The notes under the pieces: model-generated | The model's database searches: none | Told to the model about the DNA's origin: nothing | What the model saw: only the letters and a program-made list of their open reading frames with translations | Shown: piece by piece, positions 43,683-52,257 of the stretch | Position numbering within the stretch: the first letter of the stretch is position 1 | Layout of the letters: every line of letters starts with the position of its first letter | Origin: Pseudomonas sp. A-RE-19 | Lineage (GTDB): Bacteria > Pseudomonadota > Gammaproteobacteria > Pseudomonadales > Pseudomonadaceae | Assembly (NCBI RefSeq): GCF_019956555.1 | Contig: NZ_JAHBDQ010000071.1 | Coordinates: forward strand, 62,001 to 126,000 | DNA length: 64,000 nt | Direction of reading: 5' to 3' | Made by a program: the position numbers and the translations under genes

Positions 43683-43943
43683 TTACTCGGTCGGTGGATT
43701 GAGCTTCGCTTCCAGCTCCGCCACTTTCGCCTCAAGGCTCTCCAACCGTGCCCGGGTTCGTGCCAGTACGACCATCTGGCTATCAAACTCTTCCCGGCTC
43801 ACCAGGTCCAGCTTGCTGAAGCCGCTCTGCAACAAAGCCTTGAACTGGCTTTCGATTTCGCTTTTTGGCAGTGGAGTATCACCGCTGAAGAGGCGGGAGG
43901 CGGTGCCGCTCAGGGCGTCGAGGAAGTCTTTGGGCGCGAGCAT
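43683..43943 (-). CDS. ubiK: Ubiquinone biosynthesis accessory factor UbiK
   Basis: This 86-residue protein begins MLAPKDFLDALSGTASRLF and ends in a coiled coil (TRARLESLEAKVAELEAKLN), the UbiK/YqiC pattern. It supports the Ubi complex for aerobic ubiquinone synthesis and binds lipids. The Pseudomonas position between comM and glnK agrees. It is divergent from glnK. Confidence 0.9.
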   Translation of the reverse strand: MLAPKDFLDALSGTASRLFSGDTPLPKSEIESQFKALLQSGFSKLDLVSREEFDSQMVVLARTRARLESLEAKVAELEAKLNPPTE

Positions 43944-44013
43944 GGGAAATGTCCTGTCAACAATGGCGGGCAGTGTATCACGCAGTGTCTATAGTCAATC
44001 TCGGCGACTGCGA

Positions 44014-44062
44014 TGCACGCTTTTCGCGCATGTGAGTGGACGGCTGCGCACTGTTGTTGTGC
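44014..44062 (+). promoter_or_regulatory. Tandem NtrC-like binding sites upstream of glnK
   Basis: GCAC-N7-GTGC at 44048-44062 is an exact NtrC core, and 33 bp upstream TGCACGCTTTTCGCGCA (44014-44030) is a second near-match with one base off (GCGC for GTGC). They lie 76-124 bp upstream of the sigma54 -24 element, the usual range for enhancer sites. Confidence 0.7.
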
Positions 44063-44137
44063 GTAACTGTTGCGTCAATTGAGCGAAAGGGTCTGCGGCA
44101 GCGGCCAAGCACTTGAAATCAATGGGTTTTGGATAGA

Positions 44138-44153
44138 TGGCAAGCTTTCTGCT
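44138..44153 (+). promoter_or_regulatory. Sigma54 (RpoN) promoter of glnK-amtB
   Basis: TGGCAAGCTTTCTGCT carries the invariant GG and GC at the correct 10-bp spacing and a TGGCA -24 core. It fits nitrogen-limitation control of glnK through NtrC. A 200-nt leader to glnK would follow. Confidence 0.75.
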
Positions 44154-44359
44154 TAGTCGCTGGTGACCCATGCACTGATGCAGTCGCTGTGACGAATGCA
44201 GTGCGCCAAGCGGAACGGGGGAAGTTCCGCGCGGAGTGGTTCGCTGGCGTCGGACGGGCAGGTAAGGCCGACGATGCGTTACAAAGCCAGGCACTGCGCT
44301 TAGACTTGAGTCGGGTTTGTTTTCCTGGGGCAAGTCCACCAATTCGGGAGAGAGTTTTC

Positions 44360-44698
44360 ATGAAGCTAGTCACTGCCATCATCAAGCCGTTCAAACTGGA
44401 CGACGTGCGCGAGTCGCTGTCCGAGATCGGCGTGCAGGGCATTACCGTTACTGAGGTCAAAGGCTTCGGTCGGCAGAAGGGTCACACCGAGCTGTATCGC
44501 GGCGCGGAGTACGTGGTCGATTTTCTGCCCAAGGTGAAGATCGATGTCGCCATTGACGACAAGGATCTGGACCGGGTTATCGAGGCGATAACCAAGGCCG
44601 CCAACACCGGCAAGATCGGTGACGGCAAGATCTTCGTGGTCAATCTGGAACAGGCGATTCGCATCCGTACCGGCGAAACCGATACCGACGCAATCTAA
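44360..44698 (+). CDS. glnK: Nitrogen regulatory PII protein GlnK
   Basis: This 112-residue PII trimer subunit has the T-loop uridylylation tyrosine Y51 in RGAEYVVDF and the conserved N-terminus MKLVTAIIKPFKLDDV. It reports nitrogen state through 2-oxoglutarate and ATP/ADP binding and gates AmtB. It precedes amtB by 35 bp. The promoter has NtrC-type and sigma54 elements. Confidence 0.97.
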   Translation: MKLVTAIIKPFKLDDVRESLSEIGVQGITVTEVKGFGRQKGHTELYRGAEYVVDFLPKVKIDVAIDDKDLDRVIEAITKAANTGKIGDGKIFVVNLEQAIRIRTGETDTDAI

Positions 44699-44733
44699 GC
44701 CGCCACAAACCCAACGCCCCAGGAGAAAACAAT

Positions 44734-46071
44734 ATGACTCTGCGTAAATTCGCAGGGCTAGGAGCCCTGTTGTCCCTCGTAATGCCCGGCCTGGCCATGG
44801 CGGCAGATCCGGTGGCGCCTCCAGTCCTCAATTCCGGCGATACCGCCTGGATGATGACCTCGACAGCCCTTGTGCTGTTCATGACCATTCCCGGCCTCGC
44901 GCTGTTCTACGGCGGCATGGTTCGGTCCAAAAATATTCTTTCCGTGATGATGCAGTGCTTCGCCATTACCGGTCTGGTCACCATCCTGTGGTTCATTTAT
45001 GGCTACAGCATGGCGTTCGATACCACGGGGATGGAAGCCAACGTCGTCAACCTCAACTCCTTTGTCGGCAGCTTTGCCAAGGCCTTCCTCGCGGGCATCA
45101 CGCCTGCCAGCATTACTGGCCCGGCGGCGCTGTTCCCTGAGGCAGTGTTTGTCACCTATCAGATGACCTTTGCCATCATCACCCCGGCGCTGATCGTCGG
45201 TGCGTTTGCAGAACGGATGAAGTTCTCCGCGATGCTGGTGTTTATGGGCGTCTGGTTCACGCTGGTTTACGCGCCGATCGCGCACATGGTCTGGAGCGGT
45301 CCGGGTTCGCTGTTGGGCGACTGGGGCGTGCTCGACTTCGCGGGCGGCACCGTGGTTCACATCAACGCCGGTGTGGCTGGCCTGATTGCCTGCCTGGTGT
45401 TGGGCAAGCGTAAAGGTTTCCCGACCACCCCGATGGCTCCGCACAACCTCGGTTACACCCTGATGGGCGCAGCCATGTTGTGGGTCGGCTGGTTCGGCTT
45501 CAACGCCGGTTCCGCCGCCGCTGCCAACGGCACTGCCGGTATGGCGATGCTGGTGACCCAGATCGCGACCGCCGCCGCTGCACTGGGCTGGATGTTCGCC
45601 GAGTGGATCACCCACGGCAAGCCAAGTGCACTGGGTATCGCTTCGGGTGTGGTTGCCGGTCTGGTCGCCATTACTCCGGCGGCGGGTACCGTGGGCCCGA
45701 TGGGTTCGCTGATCATCGGCCTGGCGGCTGGCGTGGTGTGCTTCTTCTGCGCCACCACCCTGAAACGCAAACTCGGTTATGACGACTCCCTGGACGCCTT
45801 CGGCGTGCACGGTATCGGCGGTATCCTCGGCGCGATCCTGACCGGTGTGTTCGCGGCACCGTCCCTGGGTGGTTTCGGCACCGTTACCGACATCGCTGCT
45901 CAAGTCTGGATTCAGTGCAAAGGCGTGGGCTTCACGGTGATCTACACCGCGATCGCCACCTTCATCATTCTCAAGATCCTGGACGCTGTCATGGGTCTGC
46001 GTGTCACGGATGAAGAAGAGGCGGTCGGCATCGATCTGGCGCTCCACAACGAACGCGGCTACAACTTGTAA
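44734..46071 (+). CDS. amtB: Ammonium transporter AmtB
   Basis: This 445-residue inner-membrane protein has a signal-like first segment (MTLRKFAGLGALLSLVMPGLAMA) and about eleven helices with the family residues ALFYGGMVRSKN and VHGIGGILGAILTG, the latter holding a channel histidine. It imports ammonium and is blocked by GlnK when nitrogen is plentiful. It is the second gene of the glnK-amtB operon and ends with a terminator. Confidence 0.96.
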   Translation: MTLRKFAGLGALLSLVMPGLAMAADPVAPPVLNSGDTAWMMTSTALVLFMTIPGLALFYGGMVRSKNILSVMMQCFAITGLVTILWFIYGYSMAFDTTGMEANVVNLNSFVGSFAKAFLAGITPASITGPAALFPEAVFVTYQMTFAIITPALIVGAFAERMKFSAMLVFMGVWFTLVYAPIAHMVWSGPGSLLGDWGVLDFAGGTVVHINAGVAGLIACLVLGKRKGFPTTPMAPHNLGYTLMGAAMLWVGWFGFNAGSAAAANGTAGMAMLVTQIATAAAALGWMFAEWITHGKPSALGIASGVVAGLVAITPAAGTVGPMGSLIIGLAAGVVCFFCATTLKRKLGYDDSLDAFGVHGIGGILGAILTGVFAAPSLGGFGTVTDIAAQVWIQCKGVGFTVIYTAIATFIILKILDAVMGLRVTDEEEAVGIDLALHNERGYNL

Positions 46072-46081
46072 GCAAGCGCAT

Positions 46082-46114
46082 AAAAAAATTGCCCGGCTTG
46101 CCGGGCATTTTTTT
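46082..46114. terminator. Intrinsic terminator after amtB
   Basis: GCCCGG pairs with CCGGGC around a short loop, with A-runs on the left and T-runs on the right, 10 bp after the amtB stop. Confidence 0.92.
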
Positions 46115-46285
46115 GTCTGGAATTTGTCAGTGGAGGAGCGGCTGAAAGGTTTTTTCATACACCCTCAGTCGCGTTTACGACGGGCGTTTTTCTACGGCCA
46201 ATGACTTACACGATTGAAGGAATATTAGGGCCTTTGTTTTTTCCCAGAGCGCGCTAGAATGCGCCCCGAACGTGCGGAGAACTGT

Positions 46286-46711
46286 ATGTGGCAACAGACT
46301 CTGATTACCCTGCGGGCGAGGCCCCGGGGCTTTCATCTGGTAACGGACGAGTTGCTCGCCGGTTTGCCTGAACTCAAGGCATGTCGGGTCGGTCTGTTGC
46401 ATTTGTGGCTGCAGCATACCTCGGCGTCGTTGACCATCAACGAGAACGCCGATCCGGCGGTACGTCGCGACTTCGAACGATTTTTCAATCGTCTGATCCC
46501 ACAAGGAACGGACGGCTATGAGCATAACGACGAAGGCCTGGACGACCTCCCGGCGCACTTCAAGGCCAGCGTGCTTGGCTGTCAGCTCAGTTTGCCGATC
46601 TCGGCAGGCCGACTGGCGTTGGGGACCTGGCAAGGTGTTTATCTGGGCGAGCACCGTGATCACGGCGGTGCCCGCAAAGTCCTCGCCACCGTGCACGGTG
46701 AAGAGGCATAA
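46286..46711 (+). CDS. YjbQ family (UPF0047) protein, secondary thiamine-phosphate synthase type
   Basis: This 141-residue protein has the YjbQ motifs LQHTSASLTINENADP (about 49-64) and GTWQGVYLGEHRD near the C-terminus. Some members can make thiamine phosphate weakly, but the physiological role is unclear. The ATG at 46286 starts MWQQTLITL after a GGAG ribosome site; a longer upstream frame is not conserved. Confidence 0.9.
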   Translation: MWQQTLITLRARPRGFHLVTDELLAGLPELKACRVGLLHLWLQHTSASLTINENADPAVRRDFERFFNRLIPQGTDGYEHNDEGLDDLPAHFKASVLGCQLSLPISAGRLALGTWQGVYLGEHRDHGGARKVLATVHGEEA

Positions 46712-46752
46712 ACCGCTGGTCACCAGCGGTGGTTGATTTTTTTCCGGCAGCC

Positions 46753-46781
46753 TTCGACAGATGGCAAAGCTGGGCTATAAC
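46753..46781 (+). promoter_or_regulatory. Sigma70 promoter of sutA
   Basis: TTCGAC (46753-46758) and TATAAC (46776-46781) are separated by 17 bp; transcription would start near 46788, leaving a short leader of about 26 nt. Confidence 0.6.
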
Positions 46782-46813
46782 TAATCTGCTTTTCGCAAGT
46801 CATGAGGTAGAAC

Positions 46814-47137
46814 ATGAGCGACGATGATCTGGAAAACGACGACCTCGAAGTAGGCGACGACGACGAAACCGAAGAAGGCCTTGAAGCAGCGGCAGAAGAC
46901 GTCGCTGAAGACGATGGCGGTGATGTGCCCGTTCCGACGGCCAAAGGCAAGGCCAAGGCTGCGGTATCGGTCGATGAGCTGCCGAGTGTCGAAGCCAAGA
47001 ACAAGGAACGCGACGCCCTGGCCAAGGCCATGGAAGAGTTTCTGGCACGGGGCGGCAAGGTGCAGGAAGTGGAGGCCAATGTGGTCGCCGATCCTCCCAA
47101 GAAGCCTGATAACAAGTACGGCAGCCGGCCTATCTAA
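46814..47137 (+). CDS. sutA: SutA, RNA polymerase-binding survival factor
   Basis: This 107-residue protein has a strongly acidic N-terminus (MSDDDLENDDLEVGDDDETE) and a conserved C-terminal half including KERDALAKAMEEFLARGG, QEVEANVVADPPKKPDNKYGSRPI. It matches SutA of P. aeruginosa, an intrinsically disordered protein that binds RNA polymerase and supports gene expression in slow growth. A GAGG ribosome site and a promoter precede it; it is monocistronic with a terminator downstream. Confidence 0.9.
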   Translation: MSDDDLENDDLEVGDDDETEEGLEAAAEDVAEDDGGDVPVPTAKGKAKAAVSVDELPSVEAKNKERDALAKAMEEFLARGGKVQEVEANVVADPPKKPDNKYGSRPI

Positions 47138-47158
47138 GCGCCTGCTTCTTGCTTGCTG

Positions 47159-47187
47159 AAAAAGCCCGCCGTCGCTGCGGGCTTTTT
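47159..47187 (+). terminator. Intrinsic terminator after sutA
   Basis: AAAAAGCCCGC pairs with GCGGGCTTTTT, followed by a short T-tract, 21 bp after the sutA stop. Confidence 0.9.
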
Positions 47188-47226
47188 CATGGGCGGAACA
47201 AAAGTCTTGGGTTTGGCGCGATCCAA

Positions 47227-47315
47227 TGTGGGAGCGAGCCTGCTCGCGATGAAGCCGTCACATTCAATATTGATGTTGGCTGATACGCCGCTATCGCGAG
47301 CAGGCTCGCTCCCAC
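47227..47315. repeat. REPIN, family B
   Basis: Inverted GTGGGAGCGAGCCTGCTCGC copies about 44 bp apart between the convergent sutA and HAD-hydrolase genes; the last base of the right copy is altered. Confidence 0.88.
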
Positions 47316-47338
47316 TGGGGTATGTGTGTACTCAGAGG

Positions 47339-48043
47339 TCAGTGTTGGGTGTTCCAGCGCGCCAACAACCCTGGCAATTCGTTCAGGCTACGAATCTCGG
47401 CATCTGGCGCCTTCTCGGCTTCCCACGCTTTGCCCGCCGGGTTAAACCAGATTGCCCGCAACCCCGCCTGCTGGGCGCCGGCAATGTCATCGCCGGGATG
47501 ATCGCCGATATGCACCGCGGTTTCGGCCGTCGCACCACCCCGTTGCAACGCCTCATGAAACAGTCGCGCATCCGGCTTGCCGATGCCGATGTCTTCGGCG
47601 CACAGGGCAAACTTGAAGTAATCCGCCAGCCCCAATCGACGCACATCGGCATTGCCGTTGGTCACCACGCCAAGCGCATAGTGATTGGCCAGAATTTCCA
47701 GGGTCGGTTGCACCTCAGGGAAGATGTCCAGCTGATGCCGTGCATGCAGAAACACTTCAAAGCTCTGATCGGCCAGCTCGGCTGCCTCGGCATGTCCGTA
47801 ACCGGCCTCTTCCAGCGCATGGAACAGCACCCGCCGACGCAGGGCGCTGATGCGGTGCTTGAGGCCCGGCTCACTGCTCAGTACCCGCTCGCGAATCGAC
47901 CACAGATGCTCCACCGGCACCGCGCCCAGGTTCGGTGCATGCTCGGTCAGCCATTCACGCAATACGACTTCGGCGCTGGCGATCACCGGTGCGGTGTCCC
48001 ACAGGGTGTCGTCGAGGTCGAAGGTGATCAATTGGATGGTCAT
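47339..48043 (-). CDS. yigB: HAD family phosphatase (YigB-like)
   Basis: This 234-residue protein has HAD motif I FDLDDTLWDT with nucleophile D9 and acid D11, and motif IV HIGDHPGDDIAGA. In gammaproteobacteria the HAD gene after xerC is YigB, which dephosphorylates a flavin precursor or FMN. Its start codon overlaps the xerC stop (ATGA), so it is translationally coupled. The substrate is inferred from synteny. Confidence 0.85.
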   Translation of the reverse strand: MTIQLITFDLDDTLWDTAPVIASAEVVLREWLTEHAPNLGAVPVEHLWSIRERVLSSEPGLKHRISALRRRVLFHALEEAGYGHAEAAELADQSFEVFLHARHQLDIFPEVQPTLEILANHYALGVVTNGNADVRRLGLADYFKFALCAEDIGIGKPDARLFHEALQRGGATAETAVHIGDHPGDDIAGAQQAGLRAIWFNPAGKAWEAEKAPDAEIRSLNELPGLLARWNTQH

Positions 48044-48939
48044 GAATCATCGCCTTTAATGCGTTTGGCCCGTGGATGGGCGCTGTCGTAGACCGTCGCC
48101 AGGTGCTGGAAGTCCAGGTGGGTATAGATCTGGGTGGTCTTGATGTCCGAGTGGCCGAGCAGCTCCTGCACCGCGCGCAGGTCCTGCGAAGACTCCAGCA
48201 AATGGCTGGCGAAGGAGTGTCGCAACATGTGCGGGTGCAGGTTCTGCCCGAGTTCACGCTCGCCGGCGGCTTTGACCCGCATCTGAATCGCCCGAGGGCC
48301 GAGGCGCCGGCCTTGCTGGCTGACAAACACCGCGTCGTCCGCCGGGTTGGTCATGGCTCGCAGCGGCAGCCATTGCTCCAGCGCTTCGCGGGCCTTTTTG
48401 CCCACCGGCAGCAGTCGGGTCTTGCTGCCCTTGCCGAGTACCTGGACCATGCCGTCGGCCAGATCCAACTGATCAAGATTGAGCCCGGTCAGCTCCGAAA
48501 GGCGTAAACCCGAGGAGTAGAACAATTCCAGAATCGCCTGATCCCGACGCGCCAGGAAATCATCCTCCACCGCACCGTCAAGCAGTTGCAGCGCGCGGTC
48601 GGTGTCGAGGGTTTTTGGCAGGCGGCGTTCACCCTTGGGTGGTGCCAGGCCATTGGCCGGGTCGTGGTCGCACAGACCTTCGCGGTTCAGGTAGTGATAG
48701 AGCCCGCGCACCGCCGAGAGCAGCCGCGCCAGACTGCGGGACGATTGGCCTTGAGCATGCAGGCGAGCGATCAGGCTGCGCAGACGCTGGATGTCCAGCG
48801 CGGCCCAACTGCCGATGTTCTGTTTGACGCACCAGCCCAGCACTTTGTCGAGGTCGTGGCGGTAGGCGTACAGCGTGTGCGGCGACACCTGCCGCTCACT
48901 GCGCAGGTGTTCGCAGTAAGCGTCCAGTTGCCGTTCCAT
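48040..48939 (-). CDS. xerC: Tyrosine recombinase XerC (Sss)
   Basis: This 299-residue enzyme resolves chromosome dimers at dif with XerD and FtsK. It has an N-terminal SAM-like core-binding domain (residues 1-90) and a catalytic domain with SGLRLSELTGL (Arg), HPHMLRHSFASHLL (His-X-X-Arg) and the nucleophile Tyr in TTQIYTHLD. In P. fluorescens the same gene (sss) also affects root colonisation. It belongs to the lysA-dapF operon and overlaps the HAD gene by 4 nt. Confidence 0.95.
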   Translation of the reverse strand: MERQLDAYCEHLRSERQVSPHTLYAYRHDLDKVLGWCVKQNIGSWAALDIQRLRSLIARLHAQGQSSRSLARLLSAVRGLYHYLNREGLCDHDPANGLAPPKGERRLPKTLDTDRALQLLDGAVEDDFLARRDQAILELFYSSGLRLSELTGLNLDQLDLADGMVQVLGKGSKTRLLPVGKKAREALEQWLPLRAMTNPADDAVFVSQQGRRLGPRAIQMRVKAAGERELGQNLHPHMLRHSFASHLLESSQDLRAVQELLGHSDIKTTQIYTHLDFQHLATVYDSAHPRAKRIKGDDS

Positions 48940-48941
48940 GG

Positions 48942-49667
48942 TCAGCGTACCGAGCGCAGGGAGGTGTTGACCCGTGGCAGCACGCGGCCCATGACTTCGG
49001 CGATGTAACTCAGGAACAGCGTGCCCACCGAGCTCTTGTAGTGCTGCGGATCGCGGCTGGCGATGGCCAGAACGCCGTGGATGCCCTGGTGACTGATGGC
49101 GACGACGGCGGTGGAGCCGATCTGCTTGCGCTGTTCTTCACCGAACAGGAAGTCCAGTTCATGCTCTCGCAGGCTGCCGCTGACGCTTTTGTCTTCCGAA
49201 AGCAAGCCGCCGATGGCGGTTTGCGCGTCGGCATGCGTCACCCAGCGACCCACCGGCATCGGGTTGTCGCCCAGCAGGATCAGGCTGACGAAGGGCACCT
49301 GGAAGTCCTGGCGCAGGCTGTCTTCGACGCTGATCACCACGTCTTCCAGGCTGGTGGCGTCCATCAGCGCGAGAATCAGGCGGCGGGTCTTGTCGAAGAG
49401 TCGGTCGTTGTCGCGGGCCACGTCCATCAAGTGCGAGAGGCGGTGGCGCAGCTCGATGTTGCGATCGCGCAGGATGGTCATCTGGCGCTCGACCAGCGAG
49501 ATGGTGTCGCCGCGCCGGTGCGGAATACGCATGGCCGGCAGCAGTTCTTCGTGCTCGATGAAGAAATCCGGATGAGCCTCCAGGTACGCGGCAATCGCCG
49601 CCGCCTCAAGGCTTTCGGAAGGGGATTCGTCGGGCTGCAGGGCGGGAACCTGGGGCTTGTCGGTCAT
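48942..49667 (-). CDS. DUF484 family protein
   Basis: This 241-residue protein has an N-terminal DUF484 signature: AAIAAYLEAHPDFFIEHEELLPAMRIPH, followed by a coiled-coil region and a GAF-like domain (about 95-230) with PFVSLILLGDNP. Its function is not known; it is conserved next to dapF and xerC in many gammaproteobacteria. The stop is 2 bp from the xerC start, so the two are co-transcribed. Confidence 0.9.
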   Translation of the reverse strand: MTDKPQVPALQPDESPSESLEAAAIAAYLEAHPDFFIEHEELLPAMRIPHRRGDTISLVERQMTILRDRNIELRHRLSHLMDVARDNDRLFDKTRRLILALMDATSLEDVVISVEDSLRQDFQVPFVSLILLGDNPMPVGRWVTHADAQTAIGGLLSEDKSVSGSLREHELDFLFGEEQRKQIGSTAVVAISHQGIHGVLAIASRDPQHYKSSVGTLFLSYIAEVMGRVLPRVNTSLRSVR

Positions 49668-49680
49668 GGATTTCGCTCAC

Positions 49681-50511
49681 TCAAAGACGCACTTGTCCTT
49701 CGTATACGCGTACTGCCGGGCCGGTCATCATGACCGGTTGGCCAGGGCCTGCCCATTCGATGGACAGACGCCCGCCGGGCAGGTCGATCAATAGCGGCGA
49801 ATCCATCCACCCCTGGCTGATCGCGGCCACTGCGGCAGCACAGGCGCCGGTTCCGCATGCCTGGGTTTCCCCGGCCCCGCGTTCCCAGACGCGCAACTGC
49901 GCGCGGCTCCGGTCGATGACCTGGAGAAAACCGACATTGACCCGCGCCGGAAAGCGCGGGTGATGTTCGATTTTCGGCCCCAGTTCATGCACCGGTGCGT
50001 TGTTGATATCGCTGACCCGCAGCACGGCATGGGGGTTGCCCATGGACACCGCGGCCAGTTCGACCGGCGTACCGTCGACGTCGACCTGATAACTCAGGGC
50101 CTGGCTCGGGGCTTCGAACGGAATCTCGGCCGGCACCAGGCGCGGAGCGCCCATGTTGACACTGATCTGACCGTCGCTGCGGATATCCAGTTCGATAATG
50201 CCGCTTTTGGTCTCGACGCGAATCAGCCGCTTGGCGGTCAGGCGCTTGTCGAGCACGAAGCGAGCGAAGCAGCGCGCACCGTTGCCGCACTGTTCCACTT
50301 CGGAGCCGTCGGCATTGAAGATCCGATAGCGGAAATCCACGTCGGGGTTGCTGGGGGCTTCGACGATCAGCAACTGGTCGAACCCGATGCCGGTGTGCCG
50401 ATCGCCCCATTGCTTGGCGTGCTTGGGCAGGATGTGCGCGTGCTGGCTGACCAGGTCGAGGACCATGAAGTCGTTGCCCAGGCCGTGCATCTTGGTAAAA
50501 CGCAGCAGCAT
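49681..50511 (-). CDS. dapF: Diaminopimelate epimerase
   Basis: This 276-residue enzyme interconverts LL- and meso-diaminopimelate for lysine and peptidoglycan synthesis. The two catalytic cysteines are C75 in EQCGNGAR and C219 in TQACGTGAC. The start MLLRFTKMHG at 50511 fits known family length; an upstream ATG adds eleven non-conserved residues. It follows lysA by 4 bp. Confidence 0.96.
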   Translation of the reverse strand: MLLRFTKMHGLGNDFMVLDLVSQHAHILPKHAKQWGDRHTGIGFDQLLIVEAPSNPDVDFRYRIFNADGSEVEQCGNGARCFARFVLDKRLTAKRLIRVETKSGIIELDIRSDGQISVNMGAPRLVPAEIPFEAPSQALSYQVDVDGTPVELAAVSMGNPHAVLRVSDINNAPVHELGPKIEHHPRFPARVNVGFLQVIDRSRAQLRVWERGAGETQACGTGACAAAVAAISQGWMDSPLLIDLPGGRLSIEWAGPGQPVMMTGPAVRVYEGQVRL

Positions 50512-50515
50512 GGTT

Positions 50516-51763
50516 TTACTCCGGCAGCAGGCTTTCGCCAGCAAACAACTCCGCTACCGTCTCACGGCGACGCACTTCAAATGCCTGATCACCGTCCACC
50601 AACACTTCAGCGGCACGGCCACGGGTGTTGTAGTTGGAACTCATGACAAACCCATAAGCACCGGCCGAATGCACGGCCAGCAGATCGCCTTCTTCCAGGG
50701 CCAGTTGACGATCCTTGGCCAGGAAGTCGCCGGTTTCGCAGATCGGGCCGACGATGTCGTAGGCACGAGCGGCGCTGTTGCGTGGGCGCACGGCGGTGAC
50801 GTCCATCCAGGCTTGATACAGCGCCGGACGGATCAGGTCGTTCATGGCCGCGTCGACGATGGCGAAGTCTTTGTGTTCGGTGTGCTTGAGGTACTCGACC
50901 TGGGTCAGCAGCACGCCGGCGTTGGCGACGATGAAGCGGCCCGGCTCGAACACCAGCGCCAGGTCACGACCGTCGAGACGCTCGCGCACGGCTTTGACGT
51001 AGTCGGCAGCCAAGGGCGGCTCTTCATCGCGATAACGCACGCCCAAACCACCACCGAGATCAATGTGGCGCAGGTAGATGCCGCAATCGCCGAGGCGGTC
51101 GACCAGGCCCAGCAGGCGGTCGAGGGCATCGATGAATGGTGGCAGGGTGGTCAGTTGCGAACCGATATGGCAATCGACGCCGACCACTTCCAGGTTTGGC
51201 AATTGCGCGGCGCGAATGTACACGTCTTCGGCGTCGGCGATGGCGATGCCGAACTTGTTCTCTTTAAGACCGGTGGAGATGTACGGGTGAGTGCCGGCAT
51301 CGACGTCCGGGTTCACGCGCAACGAGATCGGTGCACGAACACCCAGCTCGGCGGCCACCACTTGCAGGCGTTCAAGCTCATCGGTGGACTCGACGTTGAA
51401 GCAGTGCACACCGACTTCCAGGGCGCGACGCATGTCGTCACGGGTCTTGCCGACACCGGAGAACACGATCTTGTCGGCGCTGCCACCGGCGGCCAGTACA
51501 CGTTCCAGCTCGCCACGGGAGACGATGTCGAAACCGGCGCCAATACGCGCCAGGACATTCAGTACACCCAGGTTGGAGTTGGCCTTGACCGCAAAGCAGA
51601 CCAGGTGTGGCATGCCGGCCAGCGCATCGGCGTAAGCCAGGTACTGAGCTTCGATGTGGGCACGGGAGTAGACGTAAGTCGGTGTTCCAAAGCGTTCGGC
51701 GATGGCGGACAAGGCAACACCTTCCGCGAACAGCTCACCGTCACGGTAGTTAAAAGCGTCCAT
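50516..51763 (-). CDS. lysA: Diaminopimelate decarboxylase
   Basis: This 415-residue PLP enzyme makes L-lysine from meso-diaminopimelate. The PLP lysine is K60 in FAVKANSN, HIGSQL and GGGLGVRY bind the cofactor, and the C-terminal VGPICETGDF contributes the active-site cysteine. It lies between lptM and dapF, all on the same strand and tightly spaced. Confidence 0.97.
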   Translation of the reverse strand: MDAFNYRDGELFAEGVALSAIAERFGTPTYVYSRAHIEAQYLAYADALAGMPHLVCFAVKANSNLGVLNVLARIGAGFDIVSRGELERVLAAGGSADKIVFSGVGKTRDDMRRALEVGVHCFNVESTDELERLQVVAAELGVRAPISLRVNPDVDAGTHPYISTGLKENKFGIAIADAEDVYIRAAQLPNLEVVGVDCHIGSQLTTLPPFIDALDRLLGLVDRLGDCGIYLRHIDLGGGLGVRYRDEEPPLAADYVKAVRERLDGRDLALVFEPGRFIVANAGVLLTQVEYLKHTEHKDFAIVDAAMNDLIRPALYQAWMDVTAVRPRNSAARAYDIVGPICETGDFLAKDRQLALEEGDLLAVHSAGAYGFVMSSNYNTRGRAAEVLVDGDQAFEVRRRETVAELFAGESLLPE

Positions 51764-51772
51764 AGCGTTCCC

Positions 51773-51943
51773 TTAGTAGACGTCGTGCTTGTGAGCTTTC
51801 GACGGAGTCTGCTGCGACGATTTGGCTTGCTCTGCAGGATCCTGATTTTCATCGGGCAGGTACAGCGGGCCTTTTTGACCACAGGCCGACACGAGGCAGG
51901 CAACCGCGACGAGCGCAGCAAGGGAAGAGATCAGGCGCTTCAT
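51773..51943 (-). CDS. lptM: LptM family lipoprotein (LppL)
   Basis: This 56-residue lipoprotein begins MKRLISSLAALVAVACLVSACGQKGPLYLP with a lipobox LVSAC; the GQKGPLYLP stretch after the lipidated cysteine is the LptM/LppL hallmark, and the tail is short and polar. LptM stabilises the LptD-LptE outer-membrane LPS translocon in E. coli. It is the first gene of the lysA operon, 9 bp upstream of lysA. The position (next to lysA and cyaY) matches Pseudomonas lppL. Confidence 0.88.
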   Translation of the reverse strand: MKRLISSLAALVAVACLVSACGQKGPLYLPDENQDPAEQAKSSQQTPSKAHKHDVY

Positions 51944-52066
51944 GGCGAAATCCTTGAAAATGCGTTAATTGCGCCGGAGTATACCGGCCACCCGGCAGCT
52001 TGCCTATGCGACGCGGCTCCCGTCCGGCGGGGCTTGGCACGATGTCGGTCAGCCAAACGCAATCCC

Positions 52067-52156
52067 TGTGGGAGCGAGCCTGCTCGCGAAGGCGTAGTGT
52101 CAGTCAACATTGATGTTGAATATGATGGCCTCTTCGCGAGCAGGCTCGCTCCCACA
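52067..52156. repeat. REPIN, family B
   Basis: Inverted GTGGGAGCGAGCCTGCTCGC copies about 45 bp apart in the 314-bp space between the divergent lptM and cyaY genes. Its spacer begins like that of the element at 6678-6767. This is the only full doublet in the window lying between divergent genes; the rest of the space has no other recognisable feature. Confidence 0.88.
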
Positions 52157-52257
52157 GGTTTCGTGATCGCCATGGGTCGTTATCCTTTGCAATCACCGGG
52201 GCTCGCCCGTATCTTGCGGCGCTTGAGCGTGAGTAGACACTTTTTGAGGTTCCCGCA

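Noticed and set aside
44758..46158. 466-codon frame antisense to amtB
   Set aside because: Rich in His/Arg/Gly/Gln as expected for the reverse complement of a membrane protein gene.
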